Below are positions 1 through 6,473 of a stretch of 64,000 nucleotides of DNA, piece by piece (position 1 is the first letter of the stretch; each line of letters starts with the position of its first letter). The stretch covers positions 2,170,001 to 2,234,000 of the forward strand of contig NZ_CP011452.2 of the NCBI RefSeq assembly GCF_001008165.2, in the 5' to 3' direction. Source of the stretch: Croceibacterium atlanticum. GTDB taxonomy: Bacteria > Pseudomonadota > Alphaproteobacteria > Sphingomonadales > Sphingomonadaceae. Position numbers and translations under genes: made by a program. The notes under the pieces are model-generated. The model worked only from the letters and a program-made list of their open reading frames with translations, ran no database searches and had not been told where the DNA came from.

Positions 1-133
1 CGCGCATGATCCGGCGCTGACGCTGCCGATATTGCCCGATCAGGATCAGGAATATCTGCTGCGGCTGACGCTGGAAGGGCCCCCGCCAAAAGGAACGGTG
101 CAGCTGGCCCCGGCCTTCTACGAACTCGGCTGA
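1..133 (+). CDS. C-terminal end of an unidentified protein (truncated by window edge)
   Basis: An open frame runs in from the window edge and ends at TGA 131-133, giving the last 43 residues of a protein (ending FYELG). The fragment contains QEYLLRLTLEG and no motif I recognise, so no function is assigned. Codon choice (G/C in third positions) matches the neighbouring genes, which supports a real coding end. The next gene is convergent, with only three bases between the two stop codons. Confidence 0.6.
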   Translation, partial: AHDPALTLPILPDQDQEYLLRLTLEGPPPKGTVQLAPAFYELG

Positions 134-136
134 CGC

Positions 137-1093
137 TCAGCGGCGTTCATAGGGTTTCAGCCCGCGCCCCAGCACATTGTCCCGAAGATCGAGCGTATCG
201 CCCGACCAGTCGGCAACGAAAACCGTATTGCGGTCCACCCCGCTTGCCAGCCGTGCATCATTCGCGCCGATCGTCAGGCCGTTGCTGGAATGGGCCTTCC
301 CTTCCGCCGCCACCGCGATGAAGGCGGAGTAGTTTTCCTTGTCGAGCCCCTGCACGAACCAGTTATTGGTGATCTGGCCATTGGCGCCGCCAGGCAGGTC
401 GATCATGTAATTGGTCGCCCTGCCATGGGCATCGTCGAAACTGGAACCGGCAATTTCAACGCGCCCGGCACGCGATTTCACGTAATGGCCACCCCGCCCT
501 TCCTCGAACCGGCTGCGCGTTATGCGCAACTGGCCGTAATCGCCGGTATAAATGGAATGGGCGCAGCCACCGGCCCCCTCGCACGTGCCGAGACGGGTAA
601 AGCTGGACCGATCGATCACAATGGTGCCGTTCGGATCCTGCCCCGTGAGGATACCCTGCTGACTGTCGCGGAACCAGCTTTGCGCCACGGTGAGATCGCC
701 CTGTTCCAGGCGAATGCCGGCGCCGTTGTAATCGGGCACACGCATGTTCTGGAATACCAGGCCGGACACTTCCGCCCCGCGCCCGCGCAGGACCAGCGCC
801 GCTTTTCCTTCACAGGTCGCCCCGTCGAATATGGCGGCGCCCGGTTCGGCCGAAAGATAGGAAATATATCCCGCCCCCTGCACCGCGCATTCTGCATGGC
901 GGCCCGGCGCGATCGCGATGGAACCGCGCGCATCACCAATAGCATCCACTGCCTGCTGCAGATGATCGAAACCCTGCCCCGTTTCCACCACCACATAAGG
1001 CGTTGCCCGGTCCTGCGCGCCGAGCGTGGCGGGCGCCATTGCAACCGCGCCGAACAGGGCGAAGGTCGAACGAACCAGGTTTTTGCGCGTCAT
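137..1093 (-). CDS. Secreted right-handed parallel beta-helix protein
   Basis: About 318 residues. A signal peptide is visible (MTRKNLV, then a hydrophobic stretch to ATLGAQD), so the product is probably periplasmic or secreted. The body has repeated short strands with alternating hydrophobic residues, Asn/Gly turns and phrases such as ITNNWF, ITRSRF and IDRSSF, typical of pectate-lyase-like parallel beta-helix folds. I see no clear polysaccharide-lyase catalytic motif, so the substrate is unknown. Two further in-frame ATGs lie upstream (1111 and 1123). I prefer 1093 because it gives the cleanest signal peptide, although its ribosome site (GAAAG) is weak. It ends three bases from the stop of the convergent partial gene. 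Confidence 0.75.
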   Translation of the reverse strand: MTRKNLVRSTFALFGAVAMAPATLGAQDRATPYVVVETGQGFDHLQQAVDAIGDARGSIAIAPGRHAECAVQGAGYISYLSAEPGAAIFDGATCEGKAALVLRGRGAEVSGLVFQNMRVPDYNGAGIRLEQGDLTVAQSWFRDSQQGILTGQDPNGTIVIDRSSFTRLGTCEGAGGCAHSIYTGDYGQLRITRSRFEEGRGGHYVKSRAGRVEIAGSSFDDAHGRATNYMIDLPGGANGQITNNWFVQGLDKENYSAFIAVAAEGKAHSSNGLTIGANDARLASGVDRNTVFVADWSGDTLDLRDNVLGRGLKPYERR

Positions 1094-1206
1094 GAGGGCA
1101 GAACTTTCCATGCCACCTGCCATAGAAGGAAGGGGTTAAAGTCCGGTCAAACACGTCGCAGGGGCGCACGGGCAGCCAAGGCGGGTTGGCAGCGGCCACC
1201 TTGCCA

Positions 1207-1413
1207 TCATTCCTTTCCAGCCTTTGGCGGCCTGCCCCGCCGCGGCGCGCCGGCCGGTTCCACCTTCACGCCGCGCCGCGCCAGCGCCTCCCGCAACAGC
1301 ACTTCCAGTTCCGCATTGACCGAGCGGAGCTCCTGCGCGGCAAGCCTTTCCACCGCCGCGTGGAGCCCCGGATCGACCCGCAGGGCGAAAGCCTTTTTCT
1401 TCGCTTGAGACAT
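1207..1413 (-). CDS. Small ribbon-helix-helix (Arc/HicB-antitoxin-like) DNA-binding protein with AT-hook-like tail
   Basis: 68 residues. Residues ~7-46 fit an Arc/MetJ-type ribbon-helix-helix fold: a beta strand FALRVDP followed by two helices ending in LLREAL. Small proteins of this shape are often annotated as HicB-family antitoxins, but no toxin gene adjoins it. The C-terminus carries RRGRPPK, an AT-hook-like GRP core with flanking basic residues, which would favour AT-rich minor grooves. It starts 18 bases after the SPFH gene stop with an AGG ribosome site, so the two are probably one transcript. The AT-rich palindrome in front of the SPFH gene is a natural candidate target, which would make it an autoregulator (inference). 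Confidence 0.8.
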   Translation of the reverse strand: MSQAKKKAFALRVDPGLHAAVERLAAQELRSVNAELEVLLREALARRGVKVEPAGAPRRGRPPKAGKE

Positions 1414-1431
1414 GGCCTGACCCGGTAGGGT

Positions 1432-2352
1432 TTACTGGTAGAGCGAACCGGTATTGACGATCGGGTTCACTTCCCGCTCCCCGCACAGCACGACCATGAG
1501 GTTGGAAACCATCGCTGCCCGCCTTTCGTCATCCAGCTCGATAATCTGGTCGCTGCTCAATTTGTCGAGCGCCATCTCCACCATGCTGACCGCGCCCATC
1601 ACCAGCTTGGCCCGCGCAGCGATCACCGCCTCTGCCTGCTGCCGGCGAAGCATCGCCCCGGCAATTTCCGGTGCATAGGCCAGATGGGTCAGGCCCGCTT
1701 CATCCACCACGATCCCGGCAACGACCAGGCGTTCGTTCAGCTCGGCCTGCAACTCGCTGTTGATCACATCGGCACTGCCGCGCAGCGTTGTCTGATCATC
1801 CTCGCTCATATCGTCATAGGGATGGCGCGCGCCGACGGTGCGCAGGCCTGCCTCGATCTGGATGTCCACGAATTCGCGATAATCGTCGACGTCGAAACTG
1901 GCCTGCGCCGTATCGCGCACGCGCCACACGACATTGCAGGCGATCTCGATCGGATTGCCGCGCAGATCGTTGATCTTCACCCGTTCCGAATGAACATTAT
2001 GCGCCCGCACGGAGATTTTCTTGCGCAGCATCCACGGCCAGATCCAGCGCAGCCCCTGTTTCCGGTCCGTGCCGCGATATTCGCCGAACAGGGTGATCAC
2101 CGCGCCCTGGTTGGGCTGGATCATGTAGAAACCTAGCAGCACGAACAGGACCGCCAGGAACGAACCGATCAGCGTGCCGACAAAGGCCAGCTTTTCAAGC
2201 CTGTCCGCCTCGTAAGGCGGCAAGCCGGAAAACACCGTAAGCGCCCCGACCACGGCGATGGCCAGCACCACCACCAGCATGATGTAACCATTGAAAGTAT
2301 GGGCCGCGCCTTCCCGGCTGCGGAACATCGCCCCTTCATTCCCCTGCGTCAT
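1432..2352 (-). CDS. SPFH/Band 7 (stomatin-prohibitin-like) membrane protein
   Basis: 306 residues. Two hydrophobic segments near residues 22-43 and 57-78 anchor it in the inner membrane. An SPFH/Band 7 domain follows (around GAVITLFGEYRGT through GARHPYDDMSEDDQTTLRG). The C-terminal helical part contains APEIAGAMLRRQQAEAVIAAR, the coiled-coil signature that drives oligomerisation in stomatin/flotillin relatives. Such proteins scaffold membrane microdomains or protease complexes; no specific partner is visible here. The start at 2352 is supported by a GGGAG ribosome site. It is co-transcribed with the RHH/AT-hook protein and its promoter region is unusually AT-rich. Confidence 0.9.
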   Translation of the reverse strand: MTQGNEGAMFRSREGAAHTFNGYIMLVVVLAIAVVGALTVFSGLPPYEADRLEKLAFVGTLIGSFLAVLFVLLGFYMIQPNQGAVITLFGEYRGTDRKQGLRWIWPWMLRKKISVRAHNVHSERVKINDLRGNPIEIACNVVWRVRDTAQASFDVDDYREFVDIQIEAGLRTVGARHPYDDMSEDDQTTLRGSADVINSELQAELNERLVVAGIVVDEAGLTHLAYAPEIAGAMLRRQQAEAVIAARAKLVMGAVSMVEMALDKLSSDQIIELDDERRAAMVSNLMVVLCGEREVNPIVNTGSLYQ

Positions 2353-2374
2353 TTCGGATCTCCCGTAATATAAT

Positions 2375-2397
2375 TATGATATCATATTTATATCATA
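2375..2397. promoter_or_regulatory. AT-rich palindromic operator candidate upstream of the SPFH-RHH operon
   Basis: A perfect 12-bp palindrome TATGATATCATA sits at 2375-2386, and a third half-site TATCATA at 2391-2397 lies on the same face, 11 bp from the equivalent half-site at 2380. It ends 22 bp upstream of the SPFH start, inside a run of A/T that stands out in this GC-rich DNA and probably holds the promoter -10. This is the geometry expected for dimer binding by an RHH regulator. Binding is inferred. Confidence 0.55.
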
Positions 2398-2435
2398 GGA
2401 CAGGTTCCGGCAAGCAAAACCGGATTTTCAGCGCA

Positions 2436-4220
2436 TCAGTGCTGACGGATCACGGCGAGGAAGGCCGCGCCATAGGCTTCGAGCTTGCGTGCCCCGACGC
2501 CGGCAATGGCGCCCATTTCGGCCAGCGTGGCCGGGCGGGCGGCGGCCATTTCACGCAAGGTCGCATCATGGAACACGACATAGGGGGGCACTTGCGCCTC
2601 TTCCGCCAGTTCGCGGCGCAGGGTGCGCAAGGCATCGAACAGCGGATCACCCACCGGGTTCGGCGCATCGTTACGGCCCCGGCGCGCCTTGCGGCCGGAT
2701 GGCGGGCGGATGATGGCCAGCTCCGCCTCGCCCTTCAGAATGGCACGGGCATCTCCGCCCAGCCGCAATCCGCCATGTTCCGTCGCGACGAGGCTTCCCC
2801 TTGCCTGCAAGGCCCGGCTGACCGGCTGCAGCAGGCGCGCATCCTCTCCTTCGACGATGCCGAACACGCTCAGCCGGTCATGCCCGCGCTGACTGACGCG
2901 TTCGTCCGACGATCCGGTAAGCACTTTCTGCAGATGGCCGAAGCCATATGTCTGGCCCGTGCGATAGACGGCGCTCAGCAGTTTGCGCGCCAGTTCCGTC
3001 GCGTCGATCACGTCGGGCGGCTCCAGGCAATTATCGCAATTGCCGCAGCGTTCCGGCGGATTCTCCCCGAAATGGCGCAAGAGAACGGCGCGGCGGCACC
3101 CGGCTGTTTCGACCAGAGAGGCGAGCGCATCGAGCCGGGCGCGTTCCCCCTGCTGGCGCGCTTCGCCCACTTCCTCCAGCCTTTGCCGCGCCTGGGCGAA
3201 ATCTCCGGCAGACCACAGCATCACCGCTTGCGCAGGGTCTCCATCGCGGCCCGCCCGGCCCGTTTCCTGGTAATAGGCCTCGATCGATTTCGGGATACCG
3301 GCATGGGCGACGAAACGGACATCGGGCTTGTCGATACCCATGCCGAAAGCGATGGTGGCCACGATCACCATGTCTTCACTGGCAACGAAGGCCGCCTGGT
3401 TGGCCGCCCGTTGTTCCGGCGGCAGACCGGCATGATAGGGCAGGACCGGCCTTTGCCCGGTGGCCGCCAGTTTTTCCGCCAGATCCTCCACCTTGCGGCG
3501 CGTCGGCGCATAGATAATGCCCGGCCCCGAATGTTCTGCCAGCAATTGCGCCAGTTGGCGGGTTCCGCTTTCGCGGTGGCGGATGGCGTATCGGATATTC
3601 GGCCGGTCGAATCCGGCGACGATCAGCCCCTCTTCCGGGATGCCGAGCTGGGCGAGGATGTCCGCCCTGGTATGCGCATCTGCCGTGGCCGTCAGCGCCA
3701 GGCGCGGCACATCGGGGAAGGCATCCATCAATGGCCGCAGCTGCCGATAATCGGGCCGGAAATCATGGCCCCATTCGGAAACGCAATGCGCTTCGTCCAC
3801 GGCAAAGAGGGATAGTTTCGCGCTGCCCAGCAATTCCCGGAAATGCGGCTGGCTGGCGCGTTCCGGGGCGATATAGAGCAGGTCCAGTTCACCGGCCCGG
3901 AACGCCGCGATCGTTTCCATCCGGTTGTCGTCCACACTGGTCAGCGTGGCGGCGCGGATGCCATTGGCCCGGGCGGAACGCAGCTGGTCATGCATCAGCG
4001 CGATCAGGGGGGACACGACCACGCAGGTGCCTTCCAGCATGGTTGCCGGCAATTGGTAAGTCAGCGATTTGCCCGCGCCGGTGGGCATGACGGCCAGCGC
4101 GGATTGCCCGGCCAGCACACGGGCGATCACATCTTCCTGGACACCGCGGAAATGATCGAAGCCGAAGACGCGGCGCAATGCCGCCTGTGCATCCCCGTTC
4201 TGCTCCGCGACACTTGCCAT
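2436..4220 (-). CDS. recQ: ATP-dependent DNA helicase RecQ
   Basis: 594 residues, the usual size for bacterial RecQ. It is a 3'-5' SF2 DNA helicase for recombination and fork repair. Walker A PTGAGKS is at 46-52, the DEAH box at 142-145, and helicase motif VI is in the segment [11 protein letters not shown] RecQ-C-terminal zinc-binding cluster follows (CRRAVLL, then CGNCDNC), then a winged-helix segment, and an HRDC domain at the C-terminus ([21 protein letters not shown]). It is a single gene read away from the downstream lipoproteins, separated from the SPFH operon by 83 bases. Confidence 0.97.
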   Translation of the reverse strand: MASVAEQNGDAQAALRRVFGFDHFRGVQEDVIARVLAGQSALAVMPTGAGKSLTYQLPATMLEGTCVVVSPLIALMHDQLRSARANGIRAATLTSVDDNRMETIAAFRAGELDLLYIAPERASQPHFRELLGSAKLSLFAVDEAHCVSEWGHDFRPDYRQLRPLMDAFPDVPRLALTATADAHTRADILAQLGIPEEGLIVAGFDRPNIRYAIRHRESGTRQLAQLLAEHSGPGIIYAPTRRKVEDLAEKLAATGQRPVLPYHAGLPPEQRAANQAAFVASEDMVIVATIAFGMGIDKPDVRFVAHAGIPKSIEAYYQETGRAGRDGDPAQAVMLWSAGDFAQARQRLEEVGEARQQGERARLDALASLVETAGCRRAVLLRHFGENPPERCGNCDNCLEPPDVIDATELARKLLSAVYRTGQTYGFGHLQKVLTGSSDERVSQRGHDRLSVFGIVEGEDARLLQPVSRALQARGSLVATEHGGLRLGGDARAILKGEAELAIIRPPSGRKARRGRNDAPNPVGDPLFDALRTLRRELAEEAQVPPYVVFHDATLREMAAARPATLAEMGAIAGVGARKLEAYGAAFLAVIRQH

Positions 4221-4314
4221 GAACCGGCTGTGGCAGAAGCAGCGCGGCGCCGAAACCGGAACGGATGGAGTTTTTAGCGATTTTCTTGCCCGCGCCCCTC
4301 GTCTAGCGTCCGCG

Positions 4315-4342
4315 GCGCGAGACGGGGTTCACTGTCTCGCGC
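4315..4342 (+). promoter_or_regulatory. Perfect 9-bp inverted repeat in the 5' leader of a lipoprotein gene
   Basis: GCGCGAGAC (4315-4323) and GTCTCGCGC (4334-4342) form a perfect dyad with a 10-base spacer, ending 23 bases before the ATG at 4366. It could be an operator or an mRNA hairpin just upstream of the ribosome site GAAAGG. It is not a terminator: no T-run follows. Confidence 0.45.
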
Positions 4343-4365
4343 GGAATCTATGAAAGGTATCCACC

Positions 4366-4677
4366 ATGAAGAAGTTTGCCCTGACCGCCTTCGCTTCGGC
4401 CGCAGCCCTGTCGCTCGCCGCATGCGGCAGCGCTGACGACGCCAGCGCCGACGCGGAAGCGGACACTGTCGAAATGCCGTCGGACGATGCCATGACCGAC
4501 ATTCCCGATCCGGTGGCCGATGAAGACATCGAAGATGCTGCCGACGAAGCGGCGGCCTCGGCAGAAGAAGCTGTCGATGCGATCGATGCCGCGGGCGATG
4601 CCGCTTCCGAAGCCGCAGCCGACGCAGAAGCCGCAGCAGAGCAGGCAACTCAGGCAGCCGAAGAAAACATGCAGTAA
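4366..4677 (+). CDS. Small acidic alanine-rich lipoprotein
   Basis: 103 residues. A classical lipoprotein signal (MKKFALTAFASAAALSLAAC) puts the lipidated Cys at residue 20. The mature part is almost entirely Ala, Glu and Asp (runs such as AADEAAASAEEA and AADAEAAAEQAT), predicted to form a long acidic helix or disordered chain in the periplasm. No enzymatic motif is present and no family is recognised with confidence. The ribosome site GAAAGG lies at good distance from the ATG. The next lipoprotein gene starts inside its stop codon (TAATG), so the two are coupled. Confidence 0.85.
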   Translation: MKKFALTAFASAAALSLAACGSADDASADAEADTVEMPSDDAMTDIPDPVADEDIEDAADEAAASAEEAVDAIDAAGDAASEAAADAEAAAEQATQAAEENMQ

Positions 4678-4937
4678 TGGGCGGCAACCAGCCCATCCGG
4701 GCGGGCGGGGCAAAGGCCCTGCCCGCTTTCTGCACCGCATTTGCGCTGGCCCTGATGCTGGCCGCCTGCGGTGGAAGCGATACCGATCCCGGCCCGGGCG
4801 GCGTTACCGTGGGGGAAGCCCGCGCGCTGGATGAAGCGGCCCAGATGCTGGACGAACAAAGGCTGCCCCCAGGGGCTGTGGGCGAATCGGACGAAGCCAC
4901 GCCTGCGCCAGAAGCCGCCGCCGAAGAGGCAGAATAA
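4677..4937 (+). CDS. Small acidic lipoprotein, translationally coupled to the preceding gene
   Basis: 86 residues. A long n-region precedes a hydrophobic stretch and the lipobox LAAC (Cys near residue 31), followed by an acidic, Pro/Ala-rich tail ending EAAAEEAE. There is no recognisable domain. Its ATG overlaps the stop of the upstream lipoprotein (TAATG at 4675-4679) and it has no good ribosome site of its own, so expression probably depends on reinitiation. It ends 51 bases before phenylalanine hydroxylase, which seems to have its own promoter. Confidence 0.7.
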   Translation: MGGNQPIRAGGAKALPAFCTAFALALMLAACGGSDTDPGPGGVTVGEARALDEAAQMLDEQRLPPGAVGESDEATPAPEAAAEEAE

Positions 4938-4944
4938 GGCCCGG

Positions 4945-4974
4945 TTTGTCCGGAACATCAGGCCATGGTATAAG
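4945..4974 (+). promoter_or_regulatory. Candidate promoter of phenylalanine hydroxylase, giving a near-leaderless mRNA
   Basis: A -35 like TTGTCC (4946-4951) and a -10 TATAAG (4969-4974) are separated by 17 bases. The expected transcription start (~4981) is only about eight bases before the ATG at 4989, and no Shine-Dalgarno sequence is present. Both facts fit a near-leaderless transcript. Assigned by eye. Confidence 0.5.
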
Positions 4975-4988
4975 TTTCACTTGTAACC

Positions 4989-5927
4989 ATGGCTGCCACC
5001 ATCGAACCGGAAAGTGATTTTTCCGCCCTGCCCGATCCGGGCGAGGGTGTGTTTACTGCGCCGCTCAAACGGCCGGCACATGTGGGCGAGGATTGGCTGG
5101 AGCCGGCCCAGACCGATTATTCCGCCGAAGACGACAAGATCTGGGATGAATTGTTCGCGCGGCAGATGGAAATTCTGCCCGGTCGTGCCTGCACCGCTTT
5201 CATGCAGGGGCTGGACAAGCTGGATCTGGGCCGGGGCGGCGTGCCCGATTTCGGCCGCCTGTCCGAAGAGCTCGGCAGGCAGACAGGGTGGAGCGTCGTG
5301 CCCGTGCCGATGCTGATCCCCGATCACGTATTCTTCTGGCATCTGGCCAATCGCCGTTTTCCGGCGGGCAATTTCATCCGCACCCGTGAAACATTCGATT
5401 ACATTCAGGAACCGGATGTTTTCCACGACGTGTTCGGCCATGTGCCGATGCTGACGGACCCGGTCTTCGCCGATTACATGCAGGCCTATGGCCGGGCCGG
5501 GTGGAAGGCCATGCGGTATAACCGGCTCAAGGCGCTGGGCGCGCTCTACTGGTACACGGTGGAATTCGGCCTGATCAGGGAAGCGGACGGGCTGCGGATT
5601 TATGGTGCGGGCATATTGTCCGGCCCGCGCGAGGCGGTGTTTGCGCTGGAAGGCGAATCACCCAACCGGATCATGCTGGCCGTGGACCGGGTGATGCGGA
5701 CCGATTACGTGATCGACGATCTGCAGCCGACCTATTTCGTGATCGAAAGCTTCGAAGATCTCTATCACCAGACGGTGGAACGCGATTTCGACCAGCTCTA
5801 TCGCAATCTCGGGCCGGGCTTCACTTATGCCAATGCCGCCGTTCTGGACATCGACAATCTGCTGCACCGGGGCACGCAGGAATATCATCTGCGCGGTGGG
5901 CGCGGATCGGGGGCGGCGCCCGTCTGA
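4989..5927 (+). CDS. phhA: Phenylalanine 4-monooxygenase (phenylalanine hydroxylase)
   Basis: 312 residues, the size of bacterial single-domain enzymes. It converts L-phenylalanine to tyrosine using tetrahydrobiopterin, O2 and non-haem iron in the cytoplasm. The iron triad is visible: His146 and His151 in DVFHDVFGHVPML, and Glu192 in WYTVEFGL. There is no N-terminal ACT regulatory domain, as usual in bacteria. No pterin-carbinolamine dehydratase (phhB) gene is adjacent. The ATG at 4989 lacks a ribosome site but lies just downstream of a good promoter. A bidirectional terminator follows. Confidence 0.97.
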   Translation: MAATIEPESDFSALPDPGEGVFTAPLKRPAHVGEDWLEPAQTDYSAEDDKIWDELFARQMEILPGRACTAFMQGLDKLDLGRGGVPDFGRLSEELGRQTGWSVVPVPMLIPDHVFFWHLANRRFPAGNFIRTRETFDYIQEPDVFHDVFGHVPMLTDPVFADYMQAYGRAGWKAMRYNRLKALGALYWYTVEFGLIREADGLRIYGAGILSGPREAVFALEGESPNRIMLAVDRVMRTDYVIDDLQPTYFVIESFEDLYHQTVERDFDQLYRNLGPGFTYANAAVLDIDNLLHRGTQEYHLRGGRGSGAAPV

Positions 5928-5933
5928 ACCGGC

Positions 5934-5977
5934 AAAAAAGAAAGGCCGGCCCCAGGGTATCCCCGGGACCGGCCTTT
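5934..5977 (-). terminator. Intrinsic terminator between convergent phhA and lipoprotein genes
   Basis: AAAGGCCGG (5941-5949) pairs with CCGGCCTTT (5969-5977) and the inside adds GGG/CCC pairs. On the minus strand the stem is followed by a T-rich tail (complement of the A-run 5934-5939), so it best serves the lipoprotein gene at 6000-6224. On the plus strand only TTT follows, so it is probably weaker for phhA. Confidence 0.8.
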
Positions 5978-5999
5978 CCTAACCGTTTCAGCGAAAAGC

Positions 6000-6224
6000 T
6001 TATTCGGCCGCAGCTTCGGTTTCTTCAGCCGCCGGTTCTTCGGTGGCTTCTTCCGTCGCCACGTCGGCTTCTTCAGCCATCGGCTCTTCCATGGCCGGTT
6101 CTTCCATCATGGGCTCTTCCATGGCGGCTTCTTCGACCGGAGCGGCTTCTTCTTCCGCACCGCCGCAAGCGGCCAGACCCAGACCAAGAACGGTTGCCGA
6201 GGCGAACGCGATAAGCTTCTTCAT
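6000..6224 (-). CDS. Small Glu/Met/Pro-repeat lipoprotein
   Basis: 74 residues. The lipoprotein signal MKKLIAFASATVLGLGLAAC puts the modified Cys at residue 20. The mature chain is a low-complexity acidic sequence built on a repeated MEEP unit (EEPMMEEPAMEEPMAEE), then TEEATEEPAAEE. It is third of a set of small acidic lipoproteins flanking phhA, though on the opposite strand. The ribosome site AAGGGGAAG is strong, suggesting good expression. Function is unknown; possible roles are metal binding or spacing the envelope (inference only). Confidence 0.8.
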   Translation of the reverse strand: MKKLIAFASATVLGLGLAACGGAEEEAAPVEEAAMEEPMMEEPAMEEPMAEEADVATEEATEEPAAEETEAAAE

Positions 6225-6427
6225 TGGTACTTCCCCTTCGTGAATTTGGGGCGGTTTACTTGCAGTCCCACCCCGGTTGAACGCTCAAAAAAAGCGGCCC
6301 TACCCCCCCATCACCGCTGCTCGTGCAACGCAACAGGTGAAGTGTAAATAGCAGCAGAACCGAACTGGGCAAACAGATCAAGTGGCTCGTTACACCATTC
6401 GCCACATTTTCGGACGCTGCCGGACAT

Positions 6428-6463
6428 GCCGGGCCGCAGCCAAGTCAAGCCACGCTGCCCGGC
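6428..6463 (-). terminator. GC-rich inverted repeat downstream of the M13 peptidase gene
   Basis: GCCGGGC and GCCCGGC arms (outer ends 6428 and 6463) with additional inner pairing lie just past the M13 peptidase stop at 6474. No T-run follows, so factor-independent termination is uncertain. The rest of 6225-6473 holds no gene that I can support. Confidence 0.35.
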
Positions 6464-6473
6464 ACATGGCAAA

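Noticed and set aside
1207-2352. A toxin-antitoxin module made of the RHH protein and its neighbour
   Set aside because: The neighbour is a 306-residue SPFH scaffold, not a toxin, and no small toxin-like ORF adjoins the RHH gene.
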